From: Sindora glabra
Taxonomy: Eukaryota > Streptophyta > Magnoliopsida > Fabales > Fabaceae
Length of the DNA: 64,000 nt
Direction of reading: 5' to 3'
NCBI GenBank assembly: GCA_020226215.1
Contig: CM035225.1
Coordinates: forward strand, 14,085,868-14,149,867
Position 1 is the stretch's first letter, and the number at the start of each line of letters is the position of its first letter. Positions 35,473 through 49,527 of the stretch are shown here, piece after piece. A program made the translations under genes and the position numbers. Under the pieces are notes generated by a model. The model searched no databases and was not told where the DNA came from. It saw only the letters and a program-made list of their open reading frames with translations.

Positions 35473-38400
35473 CTCACGCATGTAAAGTCACATGATGAGT
35501 AATAAAGCTCTCAAAGTAACATATACGAGGTACCATTTTACGGTTAAGGTATCTATAGAAAAAAAAAAGGAAGAAGAGTGTGTCTGTATGACGTTACGGA
35601 CTATTGTCGTTGTCTAAAATTTTTATTACAATCAATAAATATTTACACTCATAATACAATGATTAAATACTTTTTTATTTTTCAAGAAATTAAGTTTGTA
35701 TTAGTTTTTTATTTTGAAAAAGTTTTATTGATTTAATTTATTTATAATTATTATAAAATACATAACCATCAAATAAATATAAAATTTGAACTAAATGCTT
35801 ATTAAATTGATAAGTATGAAAATAAGAATTTGAATAATCTTTGTGTCACTTGTTCTATTTGTCTTTTTCTTCAATTTAAGTTCCTTCTAATGGATGATAT
35901 TAAGTACCTTGACAGAGATATCGTTAAAATGGGAATGACGCTCTTTAGGTATCAAAATAATATGCATTCATATATAATGTAAGAGAGGATTGCTAGCCTC
36001 TACGTTTTAAATGTAAAGATTAATAATCTGTAACCTTTTATTTTGATATAAAAAATCATGTTATTAATTTAACGATAATAAACTAAGAAAGGCATTTAGA
36101 TAATTTTAACGAAGAAATATTAATTAAAAATATTTAAATTAAATCTATTTATTCTTGCTCATCTCCACATTAATTGAATTCATTAAATTAAGAAATTAAT
36201 AATAATGATTATAATACTCTTTATAATTTTATTGTCATTAAAATTTTAGCATATTTTTTTATTGAAATAAAGAGTGAAGGTTGCTAACATCAACATATGG
36301 CAAAAAACAATAAAAGATATGATAATCAATTTATCACCACCATGAATTTCATAATTTAATGAGTATATTTATTGTGAAAATAAAAAAATGAATGAAGTTG
36401 AGTTAAATATTTTTAATTAATATTTTTTTCATTAAAATTAGTACTTATTTGATATAGCAATTATAAGTCAAATAATTGATTATTGCCTTTTTAAAGATAT
36501 TTAGTTGTAGTTTTGAAAGTTTTTAATAATTATAAGTAATAATTATGATAGTTAGAGTAGCTTATTTCCTACTTGTGATTATAAAAAAGAGGAACTTTAA
36601 ATTTTATGCCTATACTAACATCTTTTTTTTTTATGTTCTTTTATCATTTTTATCCTTCATATAACATTACAATTTATAATTTTTATACCAATACAAACCT
36701 CATTTTTCATTTTAAATTTATGAATTGCTTTTGATATTTTATAATTTAATTAACAAATTTTTATTTTTATATCTATACTAACCTCATTTTTCATTTTAAA
36801 TTTATGAACAACTTTTGATAGTTTATAATTTGATTATCTGCAATTTTTTTTTTAAATTGATGAATATCAAAGTATATAAATTTTATTTTAATCATAAAAC
36901 ATGAAACTTTCTTATTTATGAAAAAATAATTTAAATAAATTAGAATATATATTAAATAATGATATATATAAATTAAATAATATATATTATTTATTTGAAT
37001 TAAAATTATATATTAATATATTTTAACAATAATATTAAAAATATTAGAAAAACTAGTAATTTTGATATATAGTTTATTGTCTTTTTTAATAGTTTAATAT
37101 TAAAAAGTGATTATTTGGTACCTCATTCAAACAATAATAAATTATATATAATCATTTATTAACTGATATTTTTAAATATAAAATAAATTATTCAATTATT
37201 TTAAAATTAATTATTACAATAATTAATTATTTTTATCATTATACTAAATAAATCTTTACATAAATATATTTTATTATTTTGTTATCATTAAATTACTAAC
37301 GTGTTTTTTTTCGTATGAATGAAAGAGTGAGATGGTATCCTCCATATATAAATATCGAGGCAACCTACCCCTATGTTAATTTAATATAATTTTTTTTAAG
37401 AATAGAATTGATTCAAAGTTATAAAAAAAAAAATCAAAAACAGTGCTTACTCTACTACAAAACTACAAAATTATCTAAAAAAAGAGTGCTTAAAAACAGT
37501 GTATGCCTCAGAGTTTGGTGAACAAAATCACCGTTGCCTATAACATAAGGGAGTAAATTTAGATTACTATTATTATAAAATATTTTACATTATTAATAAA
37601 TTAAAAGATATTATATTATTAAAAAATAAAGAATAATTAAAATTTTTTGTTAATAACAAAAAATTTTAATAATTTTAAAATAATATAATAATATATAAAT
37701 AAATAATAATGTAAAACTCGAATAAAAAATTTAAAACCATAAAATCTAGTCAACGAACGAAGTCCATTTTCTTATTCTGGCCCTTTTGCCTTTGGTTGTT
37801 TCGCATGTGGTTGTTAGCCGTTCCAAACTTGCCTCGACTTTGAATGAAGACTTTGACCTTGTGACCAGCACGTGGGAAGATTTTTCCCCGTCCGAACCTT
37901 TCCCTCTCTTGGCGTTTTTGCTAACAAAATTCGCTAATTATGGCACCATATTAATAAAAATTACAATGCCACCTATTATCCTATTGGTGGCTCAATTATA
38001 TTATTTTAAACCCAGATTGTTTTTATTACTAAACATTTTTATAAAAATATCTTATTTATTTATATACAAGTAAGAAAATGATTGTTACATATAATTAAAA
38101 AATGTATATAATACTATAAAAGTAGGAGAAACAATTTTTTAAATAAAAAATTCCTTTTTTATCAAATTCTTAACATTTGTTGTTGAATAAATGAAATATT
38201 TTTATTATCTTAATATTTTATAATTATGATTCAATGAAAAATTTAATTAAAACAAATGCACAAATATAATGAGAAAGTTTGATTTCAAAATCGATTTTAT
38301 ATTATTTAAACTATTTATCATTATAATTTACCTAGTGATTTAATTTAATGTTATATATATATATATATATATATTACAAAAAAAATTTACAAATTGTATA

Positions 38401-39007
38401 GGTTTTTATGTAATAATTATATGATATGTAGAGTGTTTTAGTTAAAAAAAAAAAGGTAGATTTATGTGTATAGCATAAAGAAATATTGAGAAAAAAAAAA
38501 GGATATTGGAGCACTATTTATTTTCTTTCACAAATTCAATTCGACAGTGGAAATGGAACCTTGTAAAGGGAATTTACCTAATTCCACGCCAAGAGCGAGT
38601 CATCCATTGGACTAAGTCTTTATACGAGCAATACATTGTTGACTGAAAAGGTAAATTAGAAATTTAAGAAATAAAGTCTCCATTTCCACAGAAAAAGTTG
38701 ACCCCCATTTACAAAATTGATATCTTTTTATGTTAAAATCGTGATCTTTAAAATAAAACAATGATTAAATACAATTAAGATGATGTAATAATTAGATACT
38801 ACTAATTGAAATTAAAGAAATAAAGTATTACTTCTTACATCTTATAATCTTTTGGCTCTTTTTATATAAGTAATAACGTAAAGCAAAAATAAACCTCATA
38901 TATTTGCCAATTTTTATTAGTTTACCTAATGACAAAAGAAAAATAGAAATTTTAATGTTTCTTAGATACTCTAGACCAAAGTTTGAAATGATACTGCATG
39001 ATTTTAA
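35473..39007. other. AT-rich intergenic region
   Basis: No gene is recognised. A less AT-rich patch at 37740-37925 (words GACCTTGTGACCAGCACGTGG and CCGTCCGAACCTTTCCCTC) has an open frame of about 95 codons on the plus strand. It lacks an early ATG and I recognise no domain. A TA microsatellite lies at about 38350-38374. Confidence 0.6.
38350..38374. repeat. (TA)n microsatellite
   Basis: A pure TA tract of about twelve units. Confidence 0.9.
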
Positions 39008-40145
39008 TGTTGCGTTTGATAGAATGAAATGAAATGGAATCATAATTATATGCGGTATAATAAATATTGTAGAAATGAAAAAAATATTAATAATAATATT
39101 TTTAAAAAATATATAAAATTAAAATTATATTTATATGAAAGATATTATTGCCATTTTTTAATTATTATAACTTTTTATAATTATCAATATTATAATTAAT
39201 AAACAATTGTCTATAGTAAAGACATAAAAATTTAATTTACCAATTTTTATATATCAAAAAATTTATTTATTAAAAATACAAAGAATATTTTCCTTTAATT
39301 TTATTATTAAAAATATAATCATGAAAATATTTTAATAATATAATAAAAAATAGATATTATTTTATTATTTATTAGTAAAAATATTAGAATATATGAAAGA
39401 TGTAAGAAATAAAAATGTAAAAATTCATTTGATAGAATAATCATTAGTCTACTTTTATTGTAAAATAGAGATTTTGTTATTTGAGAGAATAACCTTTCCC
39501 TTTGAAATGAAAACGCGTTTTCATTCCATAGTATTTTTCATTCCATCATACTAAAGATACCATAATATTACATTTGATTTGATGAAATGAAATAAAATGA
39601 TTATTTTATAATTATATTTGATATAGTAAATATTATAGGAATAAAATAAAAAATATATCAATGATAATAATAATTTTAAAAATAAAAAATAAAATTAAAA
39701 TCATATTTATATGAAAAATAATATTATCATTTTTATTTATAATTTTATTATAATTTTTATTATCAAACATAAAAAATTATAATTATCAATTTATAATTAG
39801 CAAACAATTTTTTATAGCAAAAGCTTAAAAATATATTTTGTCACTTATTTATATTAAATAAATTTTTTGTAAAGAACAAAAAATATATTATTTTAAATTT
39901 TATTATTAAAGGATTTTTAATAATATAATATTAAATAATAAATTTTTATTATTTATTAATAAAGGCTAATATTGAAATACTAAAAATTATAAGGAATGAA
40001 AGCGTTAAAAATTCATTTTACAAATGAATGGGATGATGATTCCATTATTTTGGTCATAAAATGAAAATTTCATCATATGATCGAATACATTTCTATTTCA
40101 TAGTACTTACCTTTTATTTCATTTCATTCAATTGTACCAAAATAT
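39008..40145. mobile_element. Two related AT-rich MITEs in tandem
   Basis: Copy one (about 39008-39560) starts TTGCGTTTGATAGAATGAAA and copy two (about 39565-40145) starts TTACATTTGATTTGATGAAA. They share internal words including AAATGA, TATAATTATAT, AAATATT and ATATTTATATGAAA in the same order. Each ends in an inverted counterpart with TTTCATT and CCATA/TACCA words. Neither codes for a protein. The borders are approximate. Confidence 0.65.
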
Positions 40146-40866
40146 GGCATAAGTGTTTTATTTGTTATTATATTGAGGAGGAAAATGTTCAAATATAATA
40201 AATCACACACCATTAAATTACTACAGATTTGATTTTCCTACTGTTCTAATACCAATTTATGAGAAAATATATATTTTTTAATTCAACACAAAAACTAAAG
40301 TTTCTTAAAAAAGAAGAAGAAAAGTTGTAATAATTTCTCCTAAAAATTAACACCTTAACGAGCAAAATGAAGAATATTATGAACTACAGTAAACATACGA
40401 GTAACCTCAAATGTCCGGATAAATCTAAGCTGAATTGCTATTCTGAAATAAGATTACGGGTTGATTTTGCTAATAGATGGTGTGAGTCCTTTTGACACTT
40501 AAATCATCGACTGCTGTGATTTCGAGAATTGAGAAAAGTAAATTCTTAGAAAACGTTAAACTTCATTAAAAAATAAATTTTTCTTTGTCAACTCAGGTAA
40601 AATATGTTCAAAATTATTTAATTAACAATAAAAAGTAAGTTTTTATGTAAAGTTTTTCTTATGTAAGGAGATAAATGAGCAATTATTTTTATTTTAAGTA
40701 AAATAGAATTTCTCAAAAAATTTACTTCTTTCATTTTATTAAAATTAGTTAGATAAATTACATAATTTTTACTTTTCAAAAATTATAATTTTTTATATAA
40801 TTTTCTGTCAATTAAATGATCTCTTATTTCTGAAACTATCATGAGAGTAAATTGACGTTACTTTAA

Positions 40867-41214
40867 GGTGGCGTTTGGTTTACGTGATTTTACATTCCTA
40901 CAATTCTTATAAAAGTTTATATTTTAAAAAATGTGATTTCTGAAAATTTAATTAATGGAAATGTAACATTTTTATATTTAATTTATTATAAATTTTTTTA
41001 AAAATATTTTAATATTACATTCCCATTTCATGAAAATTTAAGATATCCACCTCTCCCATGAGAATATTTTGGAAGAATGTTAGATTAAAAAAAATTATAA
41101 AAATATTATATTTTTAAATAATTTTTTTCAAATCTTGAACCAAACAAAGGAAGGTAATATTTTTTTAAAATATTTGCGGGAATGTTAAAAATATTTCGCG
41201 AACCAAATGCCACC
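40867..41214. mobile_element. Tourist-like MITE (348 bp) with TAA target duplication and an empty site in unit 2
   Basis: The left end GGTGGCGTTTGGTT and right end AACCAAATGCCACC are inverted repeats, and TAA is repeated at 40864-40866 and 41215-41217. Unit 2 has the undisturbed sequence ACTCTAAACATATTTATCC at about 47302. Ends of GGN-GTTTGG type and a TAA target are typical of PIF/Harbinger (Tourist) elements. The inner sequence matches the right arm of the minisatellite-bearing family. Confidence 0.95.
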
Positions 41215-43249
41215 TAAACATATTTATCCAATTCTCCACGATATTTGTGGAATTTCTTTCTACTCACTGTCATAATAACTTGGGTTATTTTTCGAAGTGT
41301 CCGTGTATTGAGGAGGACATATAACATTTCAACAATAATTAACTAATTACCAACTATTAGAGCTGACAAAGGAAACAAATTTATAATGAAGCAAACTATA
41401 ATAAAATAATAATGGATTGGTACGTGGCTTCCGAGTGAGTGGGCAAGAGGCAGAGATCGTGGCGTGGTTTAAGCTCACTAATTATGGCTTATTAGACTAA
41501 TAAGATTTTCAATTTTGATTGTGTACCCAATTTGCTTGTGACTCTCCAACCTCAGCTCAATTTAATGGCGAAAAAATGCTCTCATTGCAAAAACTTGCAA
41601 AACTTTCACTTTAAAGATGGCAGATCGTTGTTTCAGCGTGGCCCAATTCAATTTTTATAGTTAATAGGCCCAAGATATGGCTGAAAATACAATGGAATGG
41701 CCCAATATGGGCTCACATGTTGGGTCTATCAATTTTTGAGGTGGCATTCAATGCGAGACTTCTCGCATCTTTGCCCCGCCAAAGTTGATTACCGTTGGAC
41801 TCGTTTTTTCTTTCGGTTTAGGATATTAGTATTAAGGCTTTAAATATAGTTTCCTAATGTTCAAAGTGACGCGTAAATTTGGAGTGATATAGTAAGTCTT
41901 AGATTAAAATTATTTAATTATAATTATTTATTTTTTTAAAAATATGTTCAAACAATTTTAATTTAACTATTTCTATGATTATCTCATCATTTTAAATTTT
42001 AAAATTTTAAAATATCATAAAATTTACTTCTGAGTGATCGCATTTAATTTTCATAGATAAAATATTCTATTTTAATTTTTTAATATATAAATTGGATTAA
42101 ATTAGGTTGGGATTTATAACTTATCAAATTTAAAATAGAAACTTCTACTTAATACACAAATCTTTAGTAGGATTTTTAAGCTATAATTACTGAGAGAAAT
42201 ATATTAACAAAATTAATTTTATTATATTTGAAATATAAAATTATGTAACTTATTTAATGTGATATGATGCTTTAATTTAGTCATTAGCATCACATAATTA
42301 GCTAGTTTTCCTTTTGATTATAACAAATTTGGAGTTTTATTTGCCAATTAAAATTTTTTATTTTAATTTTGATTAAAGTTATGACTTATGAATATGAATC
42401 AAATGTAATTCAATCGTATATTATAGGAATCAAAATAAAATATTACACACAAAAAGAATAAATTCAATTAATTTATATATAAAGGTGATCAAAATTATAA
42501 TTAAATCTATTATTAAAAAAAATTTATTGTTAAAAGCCTTTAACTTAAGTAATATTTGATATCTTTTAAAGATTTTATATCCTTTATTACATTCAAGATT
42601 CAATTTATAATTTTTGTATATATGTATTGAATAACTTAATCACTCCTATAATTAAAAAATAAAAAAAATAAAAACTCTAGTCTGCCAATTTTTTGTTCCT
42701 ACTTTTCAATCCACTTCACTTCTTGAAAATTCTAGATAATACAATAATATTATTCTCACTTTTATACTCTCACTTGCTCCCTTACATAATACAACGCAAC
42801 CTTAGTCTATATACTGCAGCTATTATTAGAGAGATTGAATAATTCACGTCTATTCTTGTGGAAGTGAGTTTGCACACTCCCTGATATATTACAAATGTGA
42901 GATAATGTGATAATAGATTTCCTTGAAGATTTTCAATGTAATATTACTCCTTGCTGTCGTCTTCTTGTCCATCCTCTCTTGCTACCCAAAACATTCAAGA
43001 TTTGATTTTTATCATGTATAATCTCTCAGTCGTTGTTTCAAATAATAAAAATATGTAATTCAATCTAATTAAAATTAGATTTATATATAAAATTATCCAT
43101 GAATTTAATTCTAAAAGTAAATTCTATTTTTTTTTATAATTTCAAATGAGAGGTTAATGTTGACATAGAATCAACTCGTACTGTGCAGATTAAAAAAAAA
43201 AGGAAAAAAAGAAAAAGGCTGAATATTTTGTAAATCACATAATAAATAT

Positions 43250-43385
43250 TTGCCAAGAAAAGGAAGAAAGTGACGACATATACAAGATGTTGTTGGATTT
43301 GGAGCATAATGACACTGTTGGGCCTGCCGTGCAAGCCGCGATTATGGCGTCAACGGGGCGGAACCATCCTATCCGCAGATTTGTG
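43250..43385 (-). other. Conserved small open frame, unit 1 copy
   Basis: On the minus strand a frame reads GWFRPVDAIIAAC then SLCSKSNNILYMSS. The homologous frame in unit 2 (49528-49695) begins with ATG (MGWFYPVDVII) and continues to PLCSKSNNILYISS, with an in-frame 21-bp tandem gain. This copy has ATA in place of the ATG. No family is recognised, and the frame could be chance or a decayed exon. Confidence 0.3.
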
Positions 43386-43886
43386 AAATAGGGCTTAAAG
43401 TAATTTCATCCGTTATAATTATATCATAAGTTTAAATAAATTAATTTATATGAATCGAAATTAAAAAAGACCAATTTGTAAAATTATAATTAAAATTCAT
43501 GAATTAACCAATCAAATTATATATACAAATTGAATTGAATTATTTAAAATATAATCTATTTAATAATTTTATATAAATTGATTCATAACAATCAAAATTC
43601 ATGCGGGCTAATTTAATTTGTTTAAAACTCGGTTTCTTCTTTTTGGTTGACCCATCATCAGAAATCACAATTTCACAATCCAGCTGAAATTTTATTCTTT
43701 TTTATTAATTTTGTAAATATAGAATTTTTTTCTTTTTCCGAGTATGAAAGAAAAAAATTACTTACACAATGTAATTAATTTTCAATATATTTATTTTATG
43801 AGTGTGGACTCTACGATTAGATGCAAAACTCGCCACTACTGAGTATTGACAAAGTCAGAATTTTAAGCCAAATTTTTTGTTAATAT

Positions 43887-44087
43887 TTATTTATTTATCA
43901 AGAACAGAAGTTTTTTTTTTTTTTGGCTAAGCAGGGCTACTTTTAAGTTTTGTGATTGGAAACTGACGCTTTGAAATGCTGGTTCATTCTTCCGCCCATA
44001 TGGCTTGTAAACTGCAATTACAAGACCTCCCTTCCTTTTTTGTAATATACTCAATTTAACGTACCAATATCGATAAGAGGATACCAA
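43887..44087 (-). other. Conserved small open frame, unit 1 copy (66 codons)
   Basis: The predicted peptide shares RYWYVK, the GG-VIAVYK core and a lysine-rich end with the unit 2 frame at 51124-51336 (70 codons). It reads antisense to the general direction of the block. The lysine/phenylalanine end comes from a poly-T tract. No domain is recognised, so I do not call it a gene. Confidence 0.3.
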
Positions 44088-46660
44088 AAAAATATATATA
44101 TTAATTTTAGATAATTTTATTTGTCAAAAAGTAAAAGTTCATTTCTCTTATCTGAAAGTTTTTTTTAATATTTTAATTCTCAAAGTTATTTTCTCATTCA
44201 ACTTTCATTTTATTGAAAAGTGCGATACTTTTCATGTAATTTAGAATATTAATTTTTGCCTGGATTCCCAACTTTTTATTAATGTTGTCGAAAGAGTTAT
44301 AATTTGTTTAGTCGGTCCATCTTGATTGCAAAATTGGACGAGTTTGGACGTTCATAATTAAATCCATTTTTAAATATAGATAATATAAATTAATTTATTA
44401 TGAATTTGATCCGTCATAAATTAGTATCCACCAAATCAATTTATATTTACAAATCATATTAATTTATAAATTTTAATTGTGTATATACAGCTTTGATGAA
44501 TATAACTTGATTCAGGACCAATCAAATTTATAATAAATCAATTCGTATTACTTGTATTTAAAAATAAATTTAATTATGAATATCCAAACTCACCAAATTT
44601 TGTAATTAATATAGACCGACTAATAAATCATAACTCCTTTTATAACATTACTAAAAAGTTGAGAATCTAGAAAGCAAAAATTAACGTTCTAGATTTGGTG
44701 AATATAAATTGAAATACTTAAAATTAGATTTATTTTAAATATGAATAATATAAATTGAACGTTTACAAATTTGATTTGTGACAAACTTATCTGTTTTTGC
44801 ATAGTTCAGCATATTTGATAACTCTACTCTTCATAGTTAAACAGAAGCATAGTAAAAGGAAAAAGGGTCCTCCATATTTCTAGTTTTCTACCAACATCAA
44901 TTTGGATGACATGAAAATTGAAAAAGTGGACTTGACAGAGAATATAGCAAATCATAAGAAAAATATTGCTAAAATCATAAGAAAGTTTGCTTCTGTTACC
45001 CCACATCATCTGTTGCCTTGTTTAAGGTTTGCTTCCACTTCTTAATTAACCACAAAGTACCATGTTTATATTGAGAACTATCAAAGCTTACATTATTCTA
45101 AAACTTTAATTAATTTTGTGTTCCATTCGAAGATGATAGAGAAAAAGAAATAGAAGAAGAGAGTAATATATTAAAATTTGGAGCAAATTATATTTATCTA
45201 TTAGATTTAATGTAATTATACTTATATTTTTTCTACCAATCTCAAAAAAATATTATATCAATCCTAGAAAATACGTATTTAACTTCCTTTTACATGCATA
45301 CGCATCTTATTTTTCTTATATTTTAAATATACATGTACCCTTTGCTTATAAAAGAAATAAAATAAAGTGGATGTATATTTTTAATTAAAGTCAAAAGGAG
45401 AATGAATATAATTAGATTAAACATTAAGGCATAAATTATATTTATTTTTTCTGATGTTCAATCTACTTGCACTTACATTTTGACGTTTTTTAAAAGCATA
45501 CATTTGCATCTCTCATTTTTTAAAAGCAAGGAAGGTGAATGTATATTTAAAATAAAGCAAAAGAGAGGTAAATGTTAATGAAAAAAATATTAATATATAT
45601 TTTTAAAAATAAAAGGTACGGAAGAATAATTAAATTAAATTTCATAGGAAATAAGTGTAGGATACAATTTTTCATATATAAAACTCTGAGATATGTGCTG
45701 TCCAACACTAAAAATCTATTTAAAGGCATAGAGAAAGCTCTATATAACTAAGTTTTCATTAATTTTAAAAAAATAAAAAAAAGAAAATTAAAAGGGATAA
45801 TTATGTCGAAAATATCGTTTTTGAGAAGCACCGATGGAACTAAGGCATGTAGCAGATGGAAATAGTGCGGCTGATGAGACCAAGTGGCTTCAATCCTAAG
45901 TTATACATCAATCATTAAATCGACAAACTTTCTATGTTCCATCTTCATCTTCATCCACAGCCACAACCTTTTCATATCAATTTTATAACTTTTGGAAAGC
46001 TGCAATAATTATAAATTTCAGCTATTTGTGCACATTGCTCAGCTCTAATACCCTCAATTTCAAGCACTCAAACTCTCGCAATCATGTGCGCATATCAATG
46101 TTACAAACCCTTTTTTCTCATTAATTTTTGGAGAAGAAAAGCTATTCGTTATTTTTTCGAAAGAATTTTTAGATAGATATTATATATTAAGTGACTTTTT
46201 ATGAGAAATTCTAGATATACATTGTGTTATACTAAGTTAATTATAAATTAATATTTTTTTAACATTAAAAGTAATTAAATCACTAGATATATATGTACAA
46301 TTTTGAAATTGAACTCATGATATAAATGAAGGCAAAGCCTATCAATCAATCAATAATATATGCATTAATTTACAATTAATAATATGTGAATGTAGAGTAT
46401 ATTAATTGAAATTTATTATTTTTACAAAAAAATAAAAATAGTAAATTGTAACTTTCAAATCGCACATTAATTGTTAGAATTAAAATGTAACCTAGCTAGA
46501 TAATCATTTTAGAAAATCATATAACTTTATGTATCCTAATCATTAGCAAAATAATCATAATAAATGTGTAGAAAAGGATGTCATGACCCTAATCCAAATA
46601 TGTTTGTATGAAATTTGTTTCTCAATTTTCACTAGTTTAATCCAATTTAATCCTTACACC

Positions 46661-46803
46661 TAGTGGTGGAGGGAGAAATATTAGGATAGGAGGACCAAGA
46701 GAAAATATTACAAAATTAAGGGGGGTCATGTAATTTTTCATATTACATATCATATAAAAATTTAGAAAATAGGGGCCGGGACCCAGCCTAACCCCTGCCA
46801 TTG
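46661..46803. mobile_element. hAT-like MITE (143 bp), absent from unit 2
   Basis: The left end TAGTGGTGGAGGG and the reverse complement of the right end CAATGGCAGGGG are imperfect inverted repeats. CTTACACC (46653-46660) and CTTACACT (46804-46811) form a near-perfect 8-bp target duplication. Unit 2 runs straight through the site near 57245-57262 without it. The interior includes GGGGCCGGGACCCAGCC. Confidence 0.85.
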
Positions 46804-48881
46804 CTTACACTCCTAATTAATTAGTGAACACTTATATGGTAAGAAAGAAAATGATGATTGAGAAGGAAAATATTTCATTTAAGTATTAATAAATGAATTT
46901 ACTAAAAGATAAAAAAGTTAGATTTGTTTATGGTCATGTTAATATGAAAATAAGTTAGTCTAACTAATTTATGAGCAATCTAGTTTGTGTACTTCCTTCA
47001 CCCAAACCTACTAATAGAATAAAGCCTAAAAATATACTCTAAGTTCAAATATCTTCTACTTTATATTATAAAAAGTAAAATAATATATAAAATTTTTCTT
47101 ACATAAAGAAATAAATGAGCAACTATTTTCATTTTAAGTAAAGTAGAGCTTTTTAAAAAATTTACTTCTTTCATTTTATTAATTAATAATTAGTTAAATC
47201 AATTACATAATTTTTTTTTCAAAAAATTATACTTTTTATACAAAATTCTACCAAGTAAATGATCTCTTATTTCCAAAACTATTATGGGAGTGAATTGGCA
47301 TTACTCTAAACATATTTATCCAATTCTCCACGATATTTGTAGAATTTCTTTCTACTTACCATCATAATAACTTGTATTATTTTTTTGGAGTGTTCGAGTA
47401 TTGAAGAGGACATATAACATTTCAACAATAATTAACTAGTTACCAACTATTAGAGCTGACAAAGGAAACAAAATTTATGATGAAGCAAACTTTACTAAAA
47501 TAATAATGGATTGGTACGTGGCTTCCGAGTGAGTGGGCAAAAGGCAGAGATAATGGCGTGGATTAAGCTCACTAATTATGGCTTATTAGACTAATAACGT
47601 TTTCAATTTTGATTGTGCATCCAATTTGCTTGTGACTCCCCATCTCTAGCTCAATTTAATGGCAAAAGAAATGCTCTCATTGCAAAAACTTCTAAAACTT
47701 TCACTAAAAGGTTAGGCAGATCGTTGTTTCAGCACAGCCCCAATATATTTTTTTATGGCTAATAGGGCCCAAGATATGGCTGAGAATGACAAGAAATGAC
47801 CCAAGCTATATGGGCTCATATGTTGGGTCTATCAAATTTTGAGTAGGCATTCAATAGGGGTCTTCTCCTATCTTTGCCCCATCAAAATAGGTTACTGTTG
47901 GACTTTTTCCTTCTTTTGGACTAGTATATTTGTATTAAGGCTTAAGTATAGTTTCCTAATATTCAAAGTGAGTTACATGTATTAACGATAGTTTATTTAA
48001 GTGATTAGGAGCTCGATCTCTTAAATAAAATTTTGAATTCAAGTTTTGTGAATAAAAAAAATATTACTAGAAAAGTTTTATCCCTATATTAGGTTCTTCC
48101 AACTCAAAAGTGAATTGCTTGCTAGAGTATTGTTAGAGTTTTAAATTGGGGATGATGTAATAAGTTTTGAAACTATTAAATTAAGATTATTCGATTACAA
48201 TTGTTCCTTTTTCAAAAAAATGCATTCAAATAATTTTAGTTTAATTTTTTTTAAATTATCATATTATTTCAATTTTTGAAATGTTTAAAGTACCATAAAA
48301 TTCACCTTAAAGTGATCACATTTCATTTTTATAGATGAAACAATCTATTTTAATCCTTTGGTGTATAAATTGGATTAAATTATGGTCAAATTTATAACTT
48401 TTGTAAAATTTAAAATAAATTTTTTTAATTAATATACAAATCTTTAATAAGACTTTAAGTTGTGATTATTGAGAGAAGAATATTGGTGAAACTGATTTTA
48501 TTACATTTGAAAATATGAAATTATATGACTAATCTGATGTGAAAGGGCACTTTGATTTAATCATTAATGTCATATGATTAGCTAGTTTTCCTTTTGATTA
48601 TAACAAACTTGAAGTTTTGTATGCCAATAAATTTTTACCTTAAATTTGATTAAAGTTATGAATATGAATCAAATATGATCCAATTTGTATATTACAGGGA
48701 TCAAAATAGAACATTACACATAAAAAAGAACAAATTCAATTGATTTATACATTAAGGTCATCAAAATTATAATTAAACCTAATACTAAAAAAATTTATTA
48801 TCGGAAGCATTTAATTTAAGTAACATTTGATGTCCTTTAAAGGATTTTGTATCTTTTATTGTATTCAAGATTCAATTTCTA

Positions 48882-48915
<34 letters not shown>

Positions 48916-48939
48916 GGAGAGAGAGAGGGAGAGGGAGAG
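48882..48939. repeat. Compound (TA)n(GA)n microsatellite, present only in unit 2
   Basis: A TA tract runs into GA repeats with GGGA interruptions. Unit 1 has only TTTTTGTATATATGTATTG at the matching place (about 42615-42633). The open frame with an Arg-Glu repeat here is an artefact of the GA tract. Confidence 0.9.
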
Positions 48940-49527
48940 TAATTTAATAATTTCTACTAATAAAATAAAATATAGAAACTCTAGTCTCAGAGTTATTGCT
49001 CCTACTCTTCAGTTCACTAAACTCTTTGTAAATTCTAGATAATACAAAAATATTATCCTCACTTTCATACTCTCACTTGCTTCCTTGCATAATATAACAT
49101 AACCTTGGTCTTTATACCGGGGCTATTATTAGAGAGATTGAATAACTCACGCCTATTCTTGTGGACGGGAGTTTGCACACTCCCTATAACACATTACAAA
49201 GGGGAGATAATGTGACAATAGATTTTTTTTATGATTGCCCATGTAATACAACTCCTTGCTGTCATTTTCTTATCCATCCCCTCTTGCTACCCAAAACATT
49301 GAAGATTTGATTTTATCATGCATAATCTCTTAACCGTTGTTTGAAATAATAAAAATATGTAACTCAATTCAATTAAAATTTGATTCATATATAAAATTAT
49401 TTATGAATTTAATTCTATATAAGGTCGATTCTTTTTTTTTTTTTAATTTCAAATGGGAGGTTAATATTAACATAGAATCAACTCCTACTCTCTGTAGATT
49501 AAAAAAAATGAATATTTTGTAAATCAC

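Larger units (their letters stand above)
40627..47060. repeat. Unit 1 of a tandem segmental duplication (about 5.9 kb core)
   Basis: This block is collinear with 47064-57503 over its whole length. Anchors seen in both: GGATTGGTACGTGGCTTCCG (41414 and 47509), GATGTTGTTGGATTTGGAGC (43288 and 49588), GCAAAACTCGCCACTA (43824 and 51068), GGACATATAACATTTCAACA (41313 and 47409), and AGCTGCAATAATTATAAATT (45999 and 56609). The copies differ at roughly one site in ten in the better-conserved parts, judged by eye. No protein domain is recognised in it. It carries a 348-bp and a 143-bp insertion absent from unit 2. Confidence 0.92.

Noticed and set aside
45738..45880. TATATAA box followed by a short ATG frame in the duplicated block
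   Set aside because: The TATA-like word is conserved in both units, but the frame has about 20 codons and is frameshifted in unit 2.
48827..49042. Open frame with an Arg-Glu repeat
   Set aside because: It is a translation of the (GA)n tract; the twin unit has no matching frame.
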